DNA of 64,000 nt from Chryseobacterium sp. LAM-KRS1 (GCF_013184525.1 NZ_JAAOIZ010000006.1:62001-126000); one strand, 5' to 3'. Positions 54,638-60,402 are shown, numbered from the stretch's first letter. Translations and numbers: made by a program. Notes: generated from the letters alone by a model not told the origin.

Positions 54638-54766
54638 ATGAAACAATTGCATTACATATTTAATCCGTATTCAAGACTACAAGCAGAGGAACCGAAAGGT
54701 TACCCATGTCTTCAGGATAGTGAATTTGTGGATAAAAGGTGCTTATATATTTGGGTCAGCTATTGA
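54638..54766 (+). CDS. 42-residue pan-amino-acid leader peptide of the tRNA array
   Basis: ATG at 54638 to TGA at 54764-54766; begins MKQLHYIFNP and ends LYIWVSY. A longer frame from 54512 would start upstream of the promoter. It uses 19 of 20 amino acids (all but Thr), with 32 different codons in 42, four different Leu codons and five Tyr. All nine amino acids corresponding to array tRNAs with usual anticodons (His, Lys, Ser, Asp, Pro, Cys, Tyr, Gln, Leu) occur before codon 30. Codons 34-39 lie in the 5' arm of a strong antiterminator. These properties fit a leader peptide that reports on general tRNA charging, not a functional protein. Translation is not proven. Confidence 0.65.
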   Translation: MKQLHYIFNPYSRLQAEEPKGYPCLQDSEFVDKRCLYIWVSY

Positions 54767-54817
54767 TCTGACACGTCAAAATATATACAGCACCTCCCGA
54801 AAAGAGGTGCTTTTTTT
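54737..54817 (+). promoter_or_regulatory. Transcription attenuator: antiterminator and terminator before the tRNA array
   Basis: Terminator: AGCACCTC (54789-54796) pairs with GAGGTGCT (54804-54811) followed by seven T in total. Antiterminator: 54737-54752 (AGGTGCTTATATATTT) pairs with 54779-54795 over 16 bp with a single bulged C at 54788, sequestering the 5' arm of the terminator. An inner 5-bp hairpin (GTCAG / CTGAC) closes the loop. The 5' antiterminator arm lies inside leader ORF 2 (from codon 34), so a ribosome that finishes the ORF would mask it and allow termination, whereas one stalled earlier would leave it free. The T run ends 2 bp before the first array tRNA. Confidence 0.75.
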
Positions 54818-54819
54818 AT

Positions 54820-54892
54820 GGTTTCTTTAGCTTATTTGGTAAAGCGTCGGTTTGTGGCACCGGAGAATAGGGTTCGATCCCCGGAGAAACCC
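54820..54892 (+). tRNA. tRNA-His-like (GTG), first gene of the array
   Basis: Acceptor GGTTTCT / AGAAACC, D stem GCTT/AAGC, anticodon stem TCGGT/ACCGG around TTGTGGC (anticodon GTG), discriminator C73 as expected for His. Deviations: an extra base between acceptor and D stem, one mismatch in the T stem (TAGGG against CCCGG), and no G at -1. It may be poorly functional or structurally divergent. Confidence 0.65.
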
Positions 54893-54897
54893 AAAGT

Positions 54898-54975
54898 ACA
54901 ATTCCTTAGCTTAATGAACCTGACCACCGGTCTTTTAAAACCGGAAAAATGGGAGGTTTAATTTCTCTGGGATTA
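54898..54975 (+). tRNA. tRNA-Lys-like (TTT), degenerate
   Basis: The anticodon arm CCGGT-CTTTTAA-ACCGG is perfect (anticodon TTT). The acceptor pairs 6 of 7 (CAATTCC with GGGATTA). The T arm is GGAGG-TTTAATT-TCTCT with two wobbles and lacks the TTC motif, and the D arm has no proper stem. Probably a decaying or highly divergent tRNA. Confidence 0.45.
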
Positions 54976-54978
54976 AAA

Positions 54979-55063
54979 GGAGAGTAGATAAATAAGGGTT
55001 GGTTGCGGCTTACTGCTCATAAGTTCTACGATAGTCGTGAAGGTTCAATTCCTTTGCTCTCTG
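54979..55063 (+). tRNA. tRNA-Ser (GCT), type II
   Basis: Acceptor GGAGAGT / GCTCTCT (two wobbles), anticodon stem GCTTA/TAAGT around CTGCTCA (anticodon GCT), long variable arm with ACGA/TCGT hairpin, T arm GAAGG-TTCAATT-CCTTT, discriminator G73 as for Ser. Position 37 is C instead of the usual A. Confidence 0.75.
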
Positions 55064-55070
55064 CAAAAAA

Positions 55071-55142
55071 GGTCTATTGAGGTAATGGCTAACCTGCCCG
55101 ACTGTCTCTTGGGCACTGCGAGTTCGATTCTCGCATAGACCG
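55071..55142 (+). tRNA. tRNA-Asp (GTC)
   Basis: Acceptor GGTCTAT / ATAGACC, D stem AGGT/ACCT, anticodon stem CCCGA/TTGGG around CTGTCTC (anticodon GTC), T arm GCGAG-TTCGATT-CTCGC, discriminator G73 as for Asp. Position 37 is T, where bacterial tRNA-Asp normally has A. Confidence 0.85.
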
Positions 55143-55144
55143 CA

Positions 55145-55204
55145 AGGTTCACGGAATATTTCGGCTCCGACTGTCTCTCGGAAAAGAAATAGGAAGCTGA
55201 ACCT
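55145..55204 (+). tRNA. Miniature tRNA-Asp-like element without a T arm
   Basis: A perfect 7-bp acceptor-like stem (AGGTTCA / TGAACCT) encloses a perfect anticodon arm TCCGA-CTGTCTC-TCGGA with the same GTC loop as the preceding tRNA-Asp. There is no T arm or TTC motif, the D arm is rudimentary and the element is only 60 nt. It could be a decayed duplicate, but both remaining stems are perfect. Confidence 0.45.
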
Positions 55205-55209
55205 TATAA

Positions 55210-55281
55210 CTGGAAAGATAACGGTGGTTGTTTACCCGCCTTGGACGCGGGAGGTCGCAAGTTCGAATCTTGCTTTCCAGA
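55210..55281 (+). tRNA. tRNA-Pro (TGG)
   Basis: Acceptor CTGGAAA / TTTCCAG with the C1-G72 pair typical of bacterial Pro, anticodon stem CCCGC/GCGGG around CTTGGAC (anticodon TGG), T arm GCAAG-TTCGAAT-CTTGC, discriminator A. Position 37 is A, not the G that TrmD methylates in normal tRNA-Pro. Confidence 0.85.
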
Positions 55282-55360
55282 CTATTTTTAATTGAACGCG
55301 AAAAGTTGAAATGCAGGTCAATTATCACTAATGAACGATCAATTATAATGAATAAAACCT

Positions 55361-55442
55361 GATGGTTCGCCGAAGTGGAAGAGTCGGGGCGGTCTGCAAA
55401 ACCGTTGCGTAAGCTGAGTGGGTTTGAATCCCATAACCATCT
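55361..55442 (+). tRNA. tRNA-Cys (GCA) with an enlarged variable arm
   Basis: Acceptor GATGGTT / AACCATC, discriminator T73 as required for Cys, anticodon stem GCGGT/ACCGT around CTGCAAA (anticodon GCA), T arm GTGGG-TTTGAAT-CCCAT. Between anticodon and T stems lie about 13 nt (with a GC/GC mini-stem) instead of the normal 4-5, and the D arm resembles that of type II tRNAs. Confidence 0.85.
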
Positions 55443-55486
55443 CAAATAACTAAAATGAGATTAGTTCCGGAGAAAAGTTAAAAGGA

Positions 55487-55512
55487 TGTCGGGCGCAGAA
55501 GTTCTTATATCA
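55487..55512 (+). repeat. Array spacer motif, copy A
   Basis: The words TGTC, GCGCAGAAG and TCTT appear in the order and spacing also found at 55915-55935 (copy B). The shared core GCGCAGAAG is 9 bp. The motif is not part of a recognisable tRNA; it may be the remnant of a common tRNA-like element or a processing signal. Confidence 0.35.
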
Positions 55513-55618
55513 AACAAAAAATTAAGACAGGCCTTTTGCTTACTCCATTATAATGATCAGAAATTATGATGAAATCAAAACCTCTATTCATCTTTATCAC
55601 TGATCTTTATACAAATCG

Positions 55619-55702
55619 GGAAGTGCGCCGGAGTTGGAGAGCCGGGGCAGACTGTAAATCTGTTGCTTTATTGCTGAGTAGGTTCGAATCCTACCACTTC
55701 CA
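55619..55702 (+). tRNA. tRNA-Tyr (GTA), type II
   Basis: Acceptor GGAAGTG / CACTTCC, D stem CCGG/CCGG, anticodon loop CTGTAAA (anticodon GTA) on a GCAGA/TCTGT stem, long variable arm, T arm TAGG-TTCGAAT-CCTA, discriminator A. This is the most normal member of the array. Confidence 0.9.
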
Positions 55703-55709
55703 CTACAAT

Positions 55710-55780
55710 CAACTGATAATGTAATGGCAGCATGCAGGAACTGTACTCTTGTCGCTTAGGTTCGATTCCTAATCAGTTGA
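55710..55780 (+). tRNA. Gln-like tRNA body with TGT anticodon and C33
   Basis: Acceptor CAACTGA / TCAGTTG, T arm TTAGG-TTCGATT-CCTAA, discriminator A. The body aligns closely with the tRNA-Gln at 56303, including TGTAATGGCAGCA in the D arm. The anticodon stem CAGGA/TCTTG encloses ACTGTAC, which gives anticodon TGT (Thr codons) with C at position 33 instead of the nearly universal T. Its amino acid identity is unclear. Confidence 0.65.
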
Positions 55781-55790
55781 TTATTATTAA

Positions 55791-55825
55791 TAAAAGATAA
55801 AAGATAAAAGATAAAAGATAAAAGA
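55791..55825 (+). repeat. Heptamer tandem repeat (TAAAAGA x5)
   Basis: Five exact copies of TAAAAGA in the array spacer. A simple-sequence tract with no spacers; likely slippage-prone. Confidence 0.85.
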
Positions 55826-55906
55826 TGATTCATAAATTTTAAGACTAATATCTTATCAATCAATGATCAATCATCATTGATCAATCACATAACGAAAGAG
55901 GAAAGA

Positions 55907-55978
55907 GAAGGGTTTGTCAAGCGCAGAAGATCTTTACAAACACTAACAAGCAAAAGTTTACACCGACAAACTTTCTCT
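55907..55978 (+). repeat. Imperfect hairpin containing array spacer motif copy B
   Basis: GAGAAGGGTTTGTC at the left and GACAAACTTTCTC at the right can pair over about 12 bp with one bulge or mismatch. The loop starts with the GCGCAGAAG core shared with copy A. Its size is close to that of a tRNA (about 70 nt), but there is no TTC or anticodon arm that I can fold. Confidence 0.4.
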
Positions 55979-56075
55979 AACCTTAATTAAAAGTGTTGAT
56001 TGATCATAGATCAATGATTGCAGGTATTATAATTTATCTGTTAAAATGTCTCATCAATTATAATTTGTAAAAAAT

Positions 56076-56149
56076 ACGGGAATGGCGGAACTGGCAGACG
56101 CACTTGACTTAGACTCAAGATATTGAGGGTTCGACTCCCTTTTCCTGTA
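56076..56149 (+). tRNA. tRNA-Leu (TAG) with short variable loop
   Basis: Acceptor ACGGGAA / TTCCTGT (one wobble), anticodon stem CTTGA/TCAAG around CTTAGAC (anticodon TAG), T arm GAGGG-TTCGACT-CCCTT, discriminator A as for Leu. The variable region is only 5 nt (ATATT), whereas bacterial tRNA-Leu is type II with a long arm. Position 37 is A, not the G methylated by TrmD. Confidence 0.8.
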
Positions 56150-56225
56150 CAAAATGTTAATTCATATAAAGATAAATAACCATTTGGTTTTTATAATGAA
56201 TTTTTATTTATCTATAATCAACGAT

Positions 56226-56266
56226 AATTACGAAGGTACAGGTTCGATCCTGTCTGTTCTGTAATT
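56226..56266 (+). ncRNA. T-arm minihelix element
   Basis: A T-arm-like hairpin (ACAGG-TTCGAT-CCTGT, loop of 6) is enclosed by a perfect 6-bp stem AATTAC / GTAATT, 41 nt in total. There is no anticodon arm. It may be the remnant of a 3' tRNA half or a tRNA mimic. Confidence 0.35.
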
Positions 56267-56302
56267 GCGGACAAAACTTATATGTAACTCAGTACTGCAG
56301 AA

Positions 56303-56374
56303 TGATTCATGGTGTAATCGGCAGCACACAAGACTTTGACTCTTGTTGTTCAGGTTCGAGTCCTGATGAATCAA
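56303..56374 (+). tRNA. tRNA-Gln (TTG), last gene of the array
   Basis: Acceptor TGATTCA / TGAATCA, D stem GTG/CAC, anticodon stem CAAGA/TCTTG around CTTTGAC (anticodon TTG), T arm TCAGG-TTCGAGT-CCTGA, discriminator A. It ends 71 bp before the YkuK gene with no terminator between. Confidence 0.88.
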
Positions 56375-56445
56375 CAAAATCTTTACTCAATCATCGCTTA
56401 TCAATTATAAAGAACAATATGTAGAATTTAAAAAAATGTAAAAAA

Positions 56446-56931
56446 ATGGAAACGCAACAAGAAATATGGCAGAATATGAGTGGGAAATTTTTCCACAAGC
56501 CTATCACACAGTTGATAGAAGAAGCCATCATCCGCGAAGAAGCTAATGGATACCGACTGAAAGTTTGTGTGGGATCAGATTCTCATGTGTATGGAGATAC
56601 TATTAGTTATGCTACGGCAGTAGTATTTATTCGTGAAGGAAAAGGTGCGTTTACTTTTATCAGAAAACAAAAAGAAATTCAAACAATCAGCATCAAAGAG
56701 CGGATGCTTAATGAGGTGAATAAATCTGTAGAAATTGCTTATACCATCTGTCCTGTTTTAGATAAATATGGGGTCGAAATGGAAGTTCATGCTGATATCA
56801 ATACGGATCCTGATTTTAAATCCAATGTAGCCTTGAAAGATGCCATGGGGTATATTTTGGGAATGGGATATGTATTCAAAGCTAAACCTTATGCTTTTGC
56901 GAGCTCCAATTGTGCAGATATGATGGTTTAA
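56446..56931 (+). CDS. YkuK-family RNase H-like protein
   Basis: 161 residues. The RNase H-fold pattern is visible as VCVGSDSHVYGDTISYATAVVF (first strand pair with Asp, residues about 40-61), the acidic helix ERMLNEVNKSVEIAY and VEMEVHADINTD followed by a final SSNCADMMV. I recognise it as the YkuK / DUF458 family, whose activity is not established. It follows tRNA-Gln without a terminator and is followed 20 bp later by the cREC gene, so it is probably co-transcribed with the tRNA array. Confidence 0.8.
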   Translation: METQQEIWQNMSGKFFHKPITQLIEEAIIREEANGYRLKVCVGSDSHVYGDTISYATAVVFIREGKGAFTFIRKQKEIQTISIKERMLNEVNKSVEIAYTICPVLDKYGVEMEVHADINTDPDFKSNVALKDAMGYILGMGYVFKAKPYAFASSNCADMMV

Positions 56932-56951
56932 TAATAAATCTTGATGATTTT

Positions 56952-57341
56952 ATGAAAATGATACAAAAGCTTTTGTTTCTTGATGATATCAGGTGTCCGG
57001 AAGAAGCCTATCACTATACAAAACAGGATTTTTTCTTATTGAAAGACTGGATCATTGTTCGGAATTATAAGCAGTTTATCCATTGGATTTCAGAAAAGGG
57101 ACTTCCGGAAATGATCTCTTTTGATCACGACCTTGCTGATGGAGAGCACACCGGTAACTGGGATTCCGAAAAGACTGGATATGACTGTGCAAAATGGCTG
57201 ATAGAATATTGTATGGATCATCATTTGGATGTACCTCAATTTTACAGTCATTCCATGAATCCGGTGGGTAAAAAGAATATTATTAACCTGCTTGAAAATT
57301 TTAGAAGACAGAATGAGCTCTTTTCGGTTGATCTGACATAG
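56952..57341 (+). CDS. Cyclic-phosphate-processing receiver (cREC) domain protein
   Basis: 129 residues from the ATG at 56952 (MKMIQKLLFLDDIR); the frame opens earlier at 56910 inside the previous gene. Motifs: LFLDDIRCP, MISFDHDLADGEHTG, TGYDCAKWLIEY and FYSHSMNPVGKKNI. This is what I recall as the cREC domain, a receiver-fold family predicted by comparative genomics to act on 2',3'-cyclic phosphate ends of nucleic acids in RNA-repair systems. It replaces the phosphoacceptor logic of true response regulators. The location next to tRNAs and nucleases fits tRNA repair. Confidence 0.75.
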   Translation: MKMIQKLLFLDDIRCPEEAYHYTKQDFFLLKDWIIVRNYKQFIHWISEKGLPEMISFDHDLADGEHTGNWDSEKTGYDCAKWLIEYCMDHHLDVPQFYSHSMNPVGKKNIINLLENFRRQNELFSVDLT

Positions 57342-57412
57342 GAACCAGAGCTCATTTGAAGTTGACCAATTATTAATAACAAAGTACATTTTATACATGT
57401 ACGACAAAAACT

Positions 57413-57964
57413 ATGAAAACAACAGATCATATACTTATTATAGACCTCGAAGCAACATGTTGGGACAGCCGGCCGCCAAGGGGACAAGAAAGTGAGATCA
57501 TTGAAATCGGGGTTTGCGTTATGGATGCAAAGACCGGCGAGATCTCAAGAAACGAAGGGATTTTGGTAAGACCTCAATATTCAAAGGTGAGCCCATTCTG
57601 TACGGAGCTGACTACCATCACCCAAAAGATGCTGGATGAAGAAGGTGTTTTATTTGATGATGCCTTAGATATACTCCGGGCAGAATATCATTCAGAACAT
57701 CTTACCTGGGCAAGTTATGGCAATTATGACTTGAACATGCTTCAAAACCAGGCCAGAAGATTTAATCTTGATTATCCCTTAAGTGATAGTCATATTAATG
57801 TGAAGACATTGTTCGGGTTTGTTCATCCTACGATCAGGAAAAGTGTAGGAATGAGCAGGGCTTTAGGGGAACTTAATCTTAAGCTGGAAGGAACCCATCA
57901 CCGCGGTGTGGACGATGCTAAAAATATTGCCAAGATTTTACATTGGTGCCTGCAAAATAACTAA
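57413..57964 (+). CDS. DEDDh-type 3'-5' exonuclease
   Basis: 183 residues. Exonuclease motif I is ILIIDLEATCWD (Asp and Glu), motif II is ASYGNYDLNML, and motif III is THHRGVDDAKNIAKIL with the His and Asp of the DEDDh class. The family includes ERI1/KapD-like RNases that trim structured RNA 3' ends. It is the last gene before a strong terminator. RNA 3' processing is the likely role given the neighbours; DNA substrates are not excluded. Confidence 0.85.
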   Translation: MKTTDHILIIDLEATCWDSRPPRGQESEIIEIGVCVMDAKTGEISRNEGILVRPQYSKVSPFCTELTTITQKMLDEEGVLFDDALDILRAEYHSEHLTWASYGNYDLNMLQNQARRFNLDYPLSDSHINVKTLFGFVHPTIRKSVGMSRALGELNLKLEGTHHRGVDDAKNIAKILHWCLQNN

Positions 57965-57971
57965 TTACGGT

Positions 57972-57999
57972 AAAACTCCCTTTCTAAGAAGGGAGTTTT
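57972..57999. terminator. Bidirectional terminator ending the tRNA array / RNase operon
   Basis: A perfect 11-bp stem, AAAACTCCCTT / AAGGGAGTTTT, lies between the exonuclease gene and the convergent hydrolase gene. Confidence 0.88.
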
Positions 58000-58891
58000 A
58001 TTTTTCCGATAAATTTACAGTTTGTATAATCTTTTTGCAGATTGGGATATAAAGCTTTTCCGGGATGGAATGTCCCATTCCTTCGATCATCATAAGCTCT
58101 GAATTCGGAATAGTCCGGTAAAGATCCCTGGCAGATTCAGGATGAAAAATAGGGTCATCTGTTCCGTGAATGATAAGAACAGGTGCTAAAATTTGTTGCA
58201 GGTCATTGGGGTTGTATATCCAGGAGCCCATAGCCAACATTTGCCTGAACATACCATTTTTTGTTTTAGAACGGATTAATTCCTGTTCTATTAAACTTCT
58301 TTCCTGCATTTCGTTCAAAGGGAAATTGCCTGATATCCTTTTGGCAAAAATTATTTTTTCTTTAATATAAGCTTCTTTGTTGGTAAGATAATCAACAGGA
58401 GGTTGGGTCATCATTGCCATGACATCCGGATTTGCAGAAGGCAGCTGAGGATTGAGCGAGGTAGACATAATAATGGTGACCGATGATACTCTTTCGGGAA
58501 AGTAAGAGCCCAGCAATTGTGCAATCACCCCACCCATGGATCTGCCAATAATATGAGCCTTTTTAATGTGTAGATGATCCATAAGCCCTATAACGTCTTT
58601 TGCCATATCCTTCAGTGAATAGGGAATGTCTTCTTTTCTGATCTCTGAAAAGGTTTGCTCGATATTTCCTCCGAATTGGATTTCTTTTTCCGCAGTAAAA
58701 ACAGAAGCCCCGGAATCCCTGTTATCAAAACGGATGACTTTGAAGCCTTGTGAAGAAAGCTGCTCGCAGAAAGAATTATCCCATCGGATCATCTGGCTGC
58801 CTAATCCTGAGATTAAAATTATAGAAGTACTATTATTTTCTCCAAAGATCTCGTAGCATAAATCTACATTGTTAATGATTGCTGTTTCCAT
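57998..58891 (-). CDS. Alpha/beta hydrolase
   Basis: 297 residues. The oxyanion segment ILISGLGSQMIRW near residue 25, the nucleophile elbow HIIGRSMGGVIAQ (Ser near residue 119), the Asp in LIIHGTDDPIFHP and the His in EGMGHSIPEKLY form a complete catalytic triad. The substrate is unknown. It overlaps the next minus-strand gene by 20 bp and is the last gene of a MarR-headed cluster. Confidence 0.85.
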   Translation of the reverse strand: METAIINNVDLCYEIFGENNSTSIILISGLGSQMIRWDNSFCEQLSSQGFKVIRFDNRDSGASVFTAEKEIQFGGNIEQTFSEIRKEDIPYSLKDMAKDVIGLMDHLHIKKAHIIGRSMGGVIAQLLGSYFPERVSSVTIIMSTSLNPQLPSANPDVMAMMTQPPVDYLTNKEAYIKEKIIFAKRISGNFPLNEMQERSLIEQELIRSKTKNGMFRQMLAMGSWIYNPNDLQQILAPVLIIHGTDDPIFHPESARDLYRTIPNSELMMIEGMGHSIPEKLYIPICKKIIQTVNLSEK

Positions 58892-59330
58892 TGTTGGGTT
58901 TTATCGATTGAAGCAGAATCTCTTCCAGTGGTAACAGTCGAGAATCTTCAATAGCTGCGGTGCGGTGGCCTGCGATTTTCATGTATTCTTCGTTTTGTTC
59001 AAAATTTAAAAAGTCGCCTACACTTTTTTGACGGATGAGCATGCAAATGTCCCAATACTCTTTTTCAGGCCCTATTAAAAAATGATCCCCTTTTCCAATA
59101 AAAAGAATTTCACCTCCACTGGCTGTGAGAAAGGGTTCTGTTTCCTGTATGTATCGGCAATATGCATCCCAGCCACTTGTGATCCCGGAAGATTTCAGTT
59201 CCGGATGAGATGAATAATCGGCTTCTTTTTTTAATTTAATAAGATTCAGATTAACGATAGAACCTTTTATATTTTTACTGAATAAATGTTTTCCTGCCTC
59301 GAAGGTAGGATATAGATAAGATGTTGTCAT
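58872..59330 (-). CDS. DUF1330-like alpha/beta-barrel protein
   Basis: 152 residues from the ATG at 59328-59330 (MTTSYLYPTFEAGKH); an upstream ATG at 59366 lies inside the preceding gene. The second half (EPFLTASGGEILFIGKGDHFLIGPEK near residues 55-80, then DICMLIRQKSVGDFLNF) resembles the DUF1330 / EthD dimeric ferredoxin-like fold. Role unknown. It overlaps the hydrolase gene by 20 bp. Confidence 0.6.
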   Translation of the reverse strand: MTTSYLYPTFEAGKHLFSKNIKGSIVNLNLIKLKKEADYSSHPELKSSGITSGWDAYCRYIQETEPFLTASGGEILFIGKGDHFLIGPEKEYWDICMLIRQKSVGDFLNFEQNEEYMKIAGHRTAAIEDSRLLPLEEILLQSIKPNNGNSNH

Positions 59331-59340
59331 TTTTTTATAA

Positions 59341-59685
59341 CTAATAAAGATTTTCCGGGAGCTCAATATCTTCGATACAATTCTTTTCTGCCTTTAAAAC
59401 TTCCTGACGGTAATTGATATAAGGATTGTTCTGAGGCTCCACTACCGCAATACATTCGAATATAAATGCATTTTCACCGTACTCATTCCAGTCAGACTGC
59501 AATTGCCGATGCGTGTACTGGCCAATATTGAGTGAGAATTTTATTTTATTCTCCAATGCTTCCACATTAAGGGAGCCTTGGATAAACTGCTTTCCGTTTA
59601 TGGTATTTTTAATAGAAAGAACTCCCATTGTTACAGGATGATTTTTAGCTTTTTCTCTAAGTTGCTGTTTAATTGTATTTTTCAT
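59341..59685 (-). CDS. Degenerate GIY-YIG-like protein
   Basis: 114 residues. The segment MGVLSIKNTINGKQFIQGSLN (residues about 20-40) matches the GIY-YIG start KITNxxNGKxYIG in spacing, but the GIY and YIG triplets are replaced by GVL and FIQ. This suggests a non-catalytic branch, although families with such N termini are common in Bacteroidetes. It lies between the MarR and DUF1330-like genes in the same direction. Confidence 0.6.
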   Translation of the reverse strand: MKNTIKQQLREKAKNHPVTMGVLSIKNTINGKQFIQGSLNVEALENKIKFSLNIGQYTHRQLQSDWNEYGENAFIFECIAVVEPQNNPYINYRQEVLKAEKNCIEDIELPENLY

Positions 59686-59705
59686 TTAAATTCATTGTCT
59701 GTTTA

Positions 59706-60131
59706 TTATTGTATCGATCCTCCCAGCTCAAATAGGAATTCTGAAGTAGCTTTAAGAGATTTGTTCTTCTTAAATGATAATACTTCTGCTGTAATATTTT
59801 CTGCTGTTTTTTTTGCTTCTTCAAAGACTTTTTTCCCGGTATCAGTGATTACAACATAGCTGATCCTTGCATCTCTCTCATTGGCTTCTCTGGATACAAG
59901 ACCTATTCTTTCAAGGGGATTCAAAAGGCGTGTAATCCCTGAAGCTGTTAAACCTGTTTTCTCCGCCAGATCTATTCTGCGGATCTTATGTTCTGAAGAC
60001 CCTATAAGAATATACAGGATCGTAAAATCACTGAAGCTAAGTCCATGCACACTCAATGCATCAAATTTTCTTGAAATAATGGCCTGTACTTTTGTAATGT
60101 TCATAAGCAGTAGTAAATCTGTACTTATCAT
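59706..60131 (-). CDS. MarR-family transcriptional regulator
   Basis: 141 residues. The winged helix is visible as LSFSDFTILYILIGSSEHKIRR followed by the recognition helix IDLAEKTGLTASGITRLLNPLERIGLV and the wing EANERDARISYVVITDTGKKV. It heads a four-gene minus-strand cluster (MarR, GIY-YIG-like, DUF1330-like, hydrolase) that it probably controls. Confidence 0.88.
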   Translation of the reverse strand: MISTDLLLLMNITKVQAIISRKFDALSVHGLSFSDFTILYILIGSSEHKIRRIDLAEKTGLTASGITRLLNPLERIGLVSREANERDARISYVVITDTGKKVFEEAKKTAENITAEVLSFKKNKSLKATSEFLFELGGSIQ

Positions 60132-60141
60132 TGAATTATAT

Positions 60142-60175
60142 TTGAGTTGTCAAGTATTTTTATTGTGCAAATATA
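60142..60175 (-). promoter_or_regulatory. Promoter and possible autoregulatory operator of the MarR gene
   Basis: TATATTTG on the minus strand (60168-60175) is a -7 element. The inverted repeat TTGA-GTTG-TCAA (60142-60153) lies between it and the start codon, a good position for autorepression. Confidence 0.5.
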
Positions 60176-60320
60176 AACATTTTAATTAATTACGTATTAT
60201 GGTTAGTTAATTTTATTATTTAATTGATTCAAAATGTGAATGACTGGATAGCCCAAATAGGTAACTAAAAAACAAGTCTTTTAGAGTAAGAGAATCGATT
60301 TCCTGTATAAATAATTTATT

Positions 60321-60355
60321 ACGCAAAATGATTGCGTATTTCTATAATTACTTTG
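60321..60355 (+). promoter_or_regulatory. Promoter-like region with inverted repeat upstream of the permuted tRNA elements
   Basis: ACGCAA-AATGA-TTGCGT (60321-60337) is a perfect 6-bp inverted repeat. TACTTTG (60349-60355) repeats the -7 heptamer of the tRNA-array leader promoter, also in the context TTACTTTGCA. The inverted repeat would sit at the -33 position, as an operator would. Confidence 0.45.
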
Positions 60356-60378
60356 CATTATCAAAATGAAATAATAAT

Positions 60379-60402
60379 AAGGTTTGGAAAAAAACAAACC
60401 TT
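60379..60402 (+). repeat. Hairpin AAGGTTTG / CAAACCTT
   Basis: A perfect 8-bp stem with 8-nt A-rich loop at the predicted start of the transcript carrying the permuted tRNA elements. No T run follows, so it is more likely a 5' stabilising structure. Confidence 0.5.

Noticed and set aside
55791..55825. Direct repeats suggestive of a CRISPR array
   Set aside because: The units are 7 bp, contiguous and without spacers; this is a simple tandem repeat.
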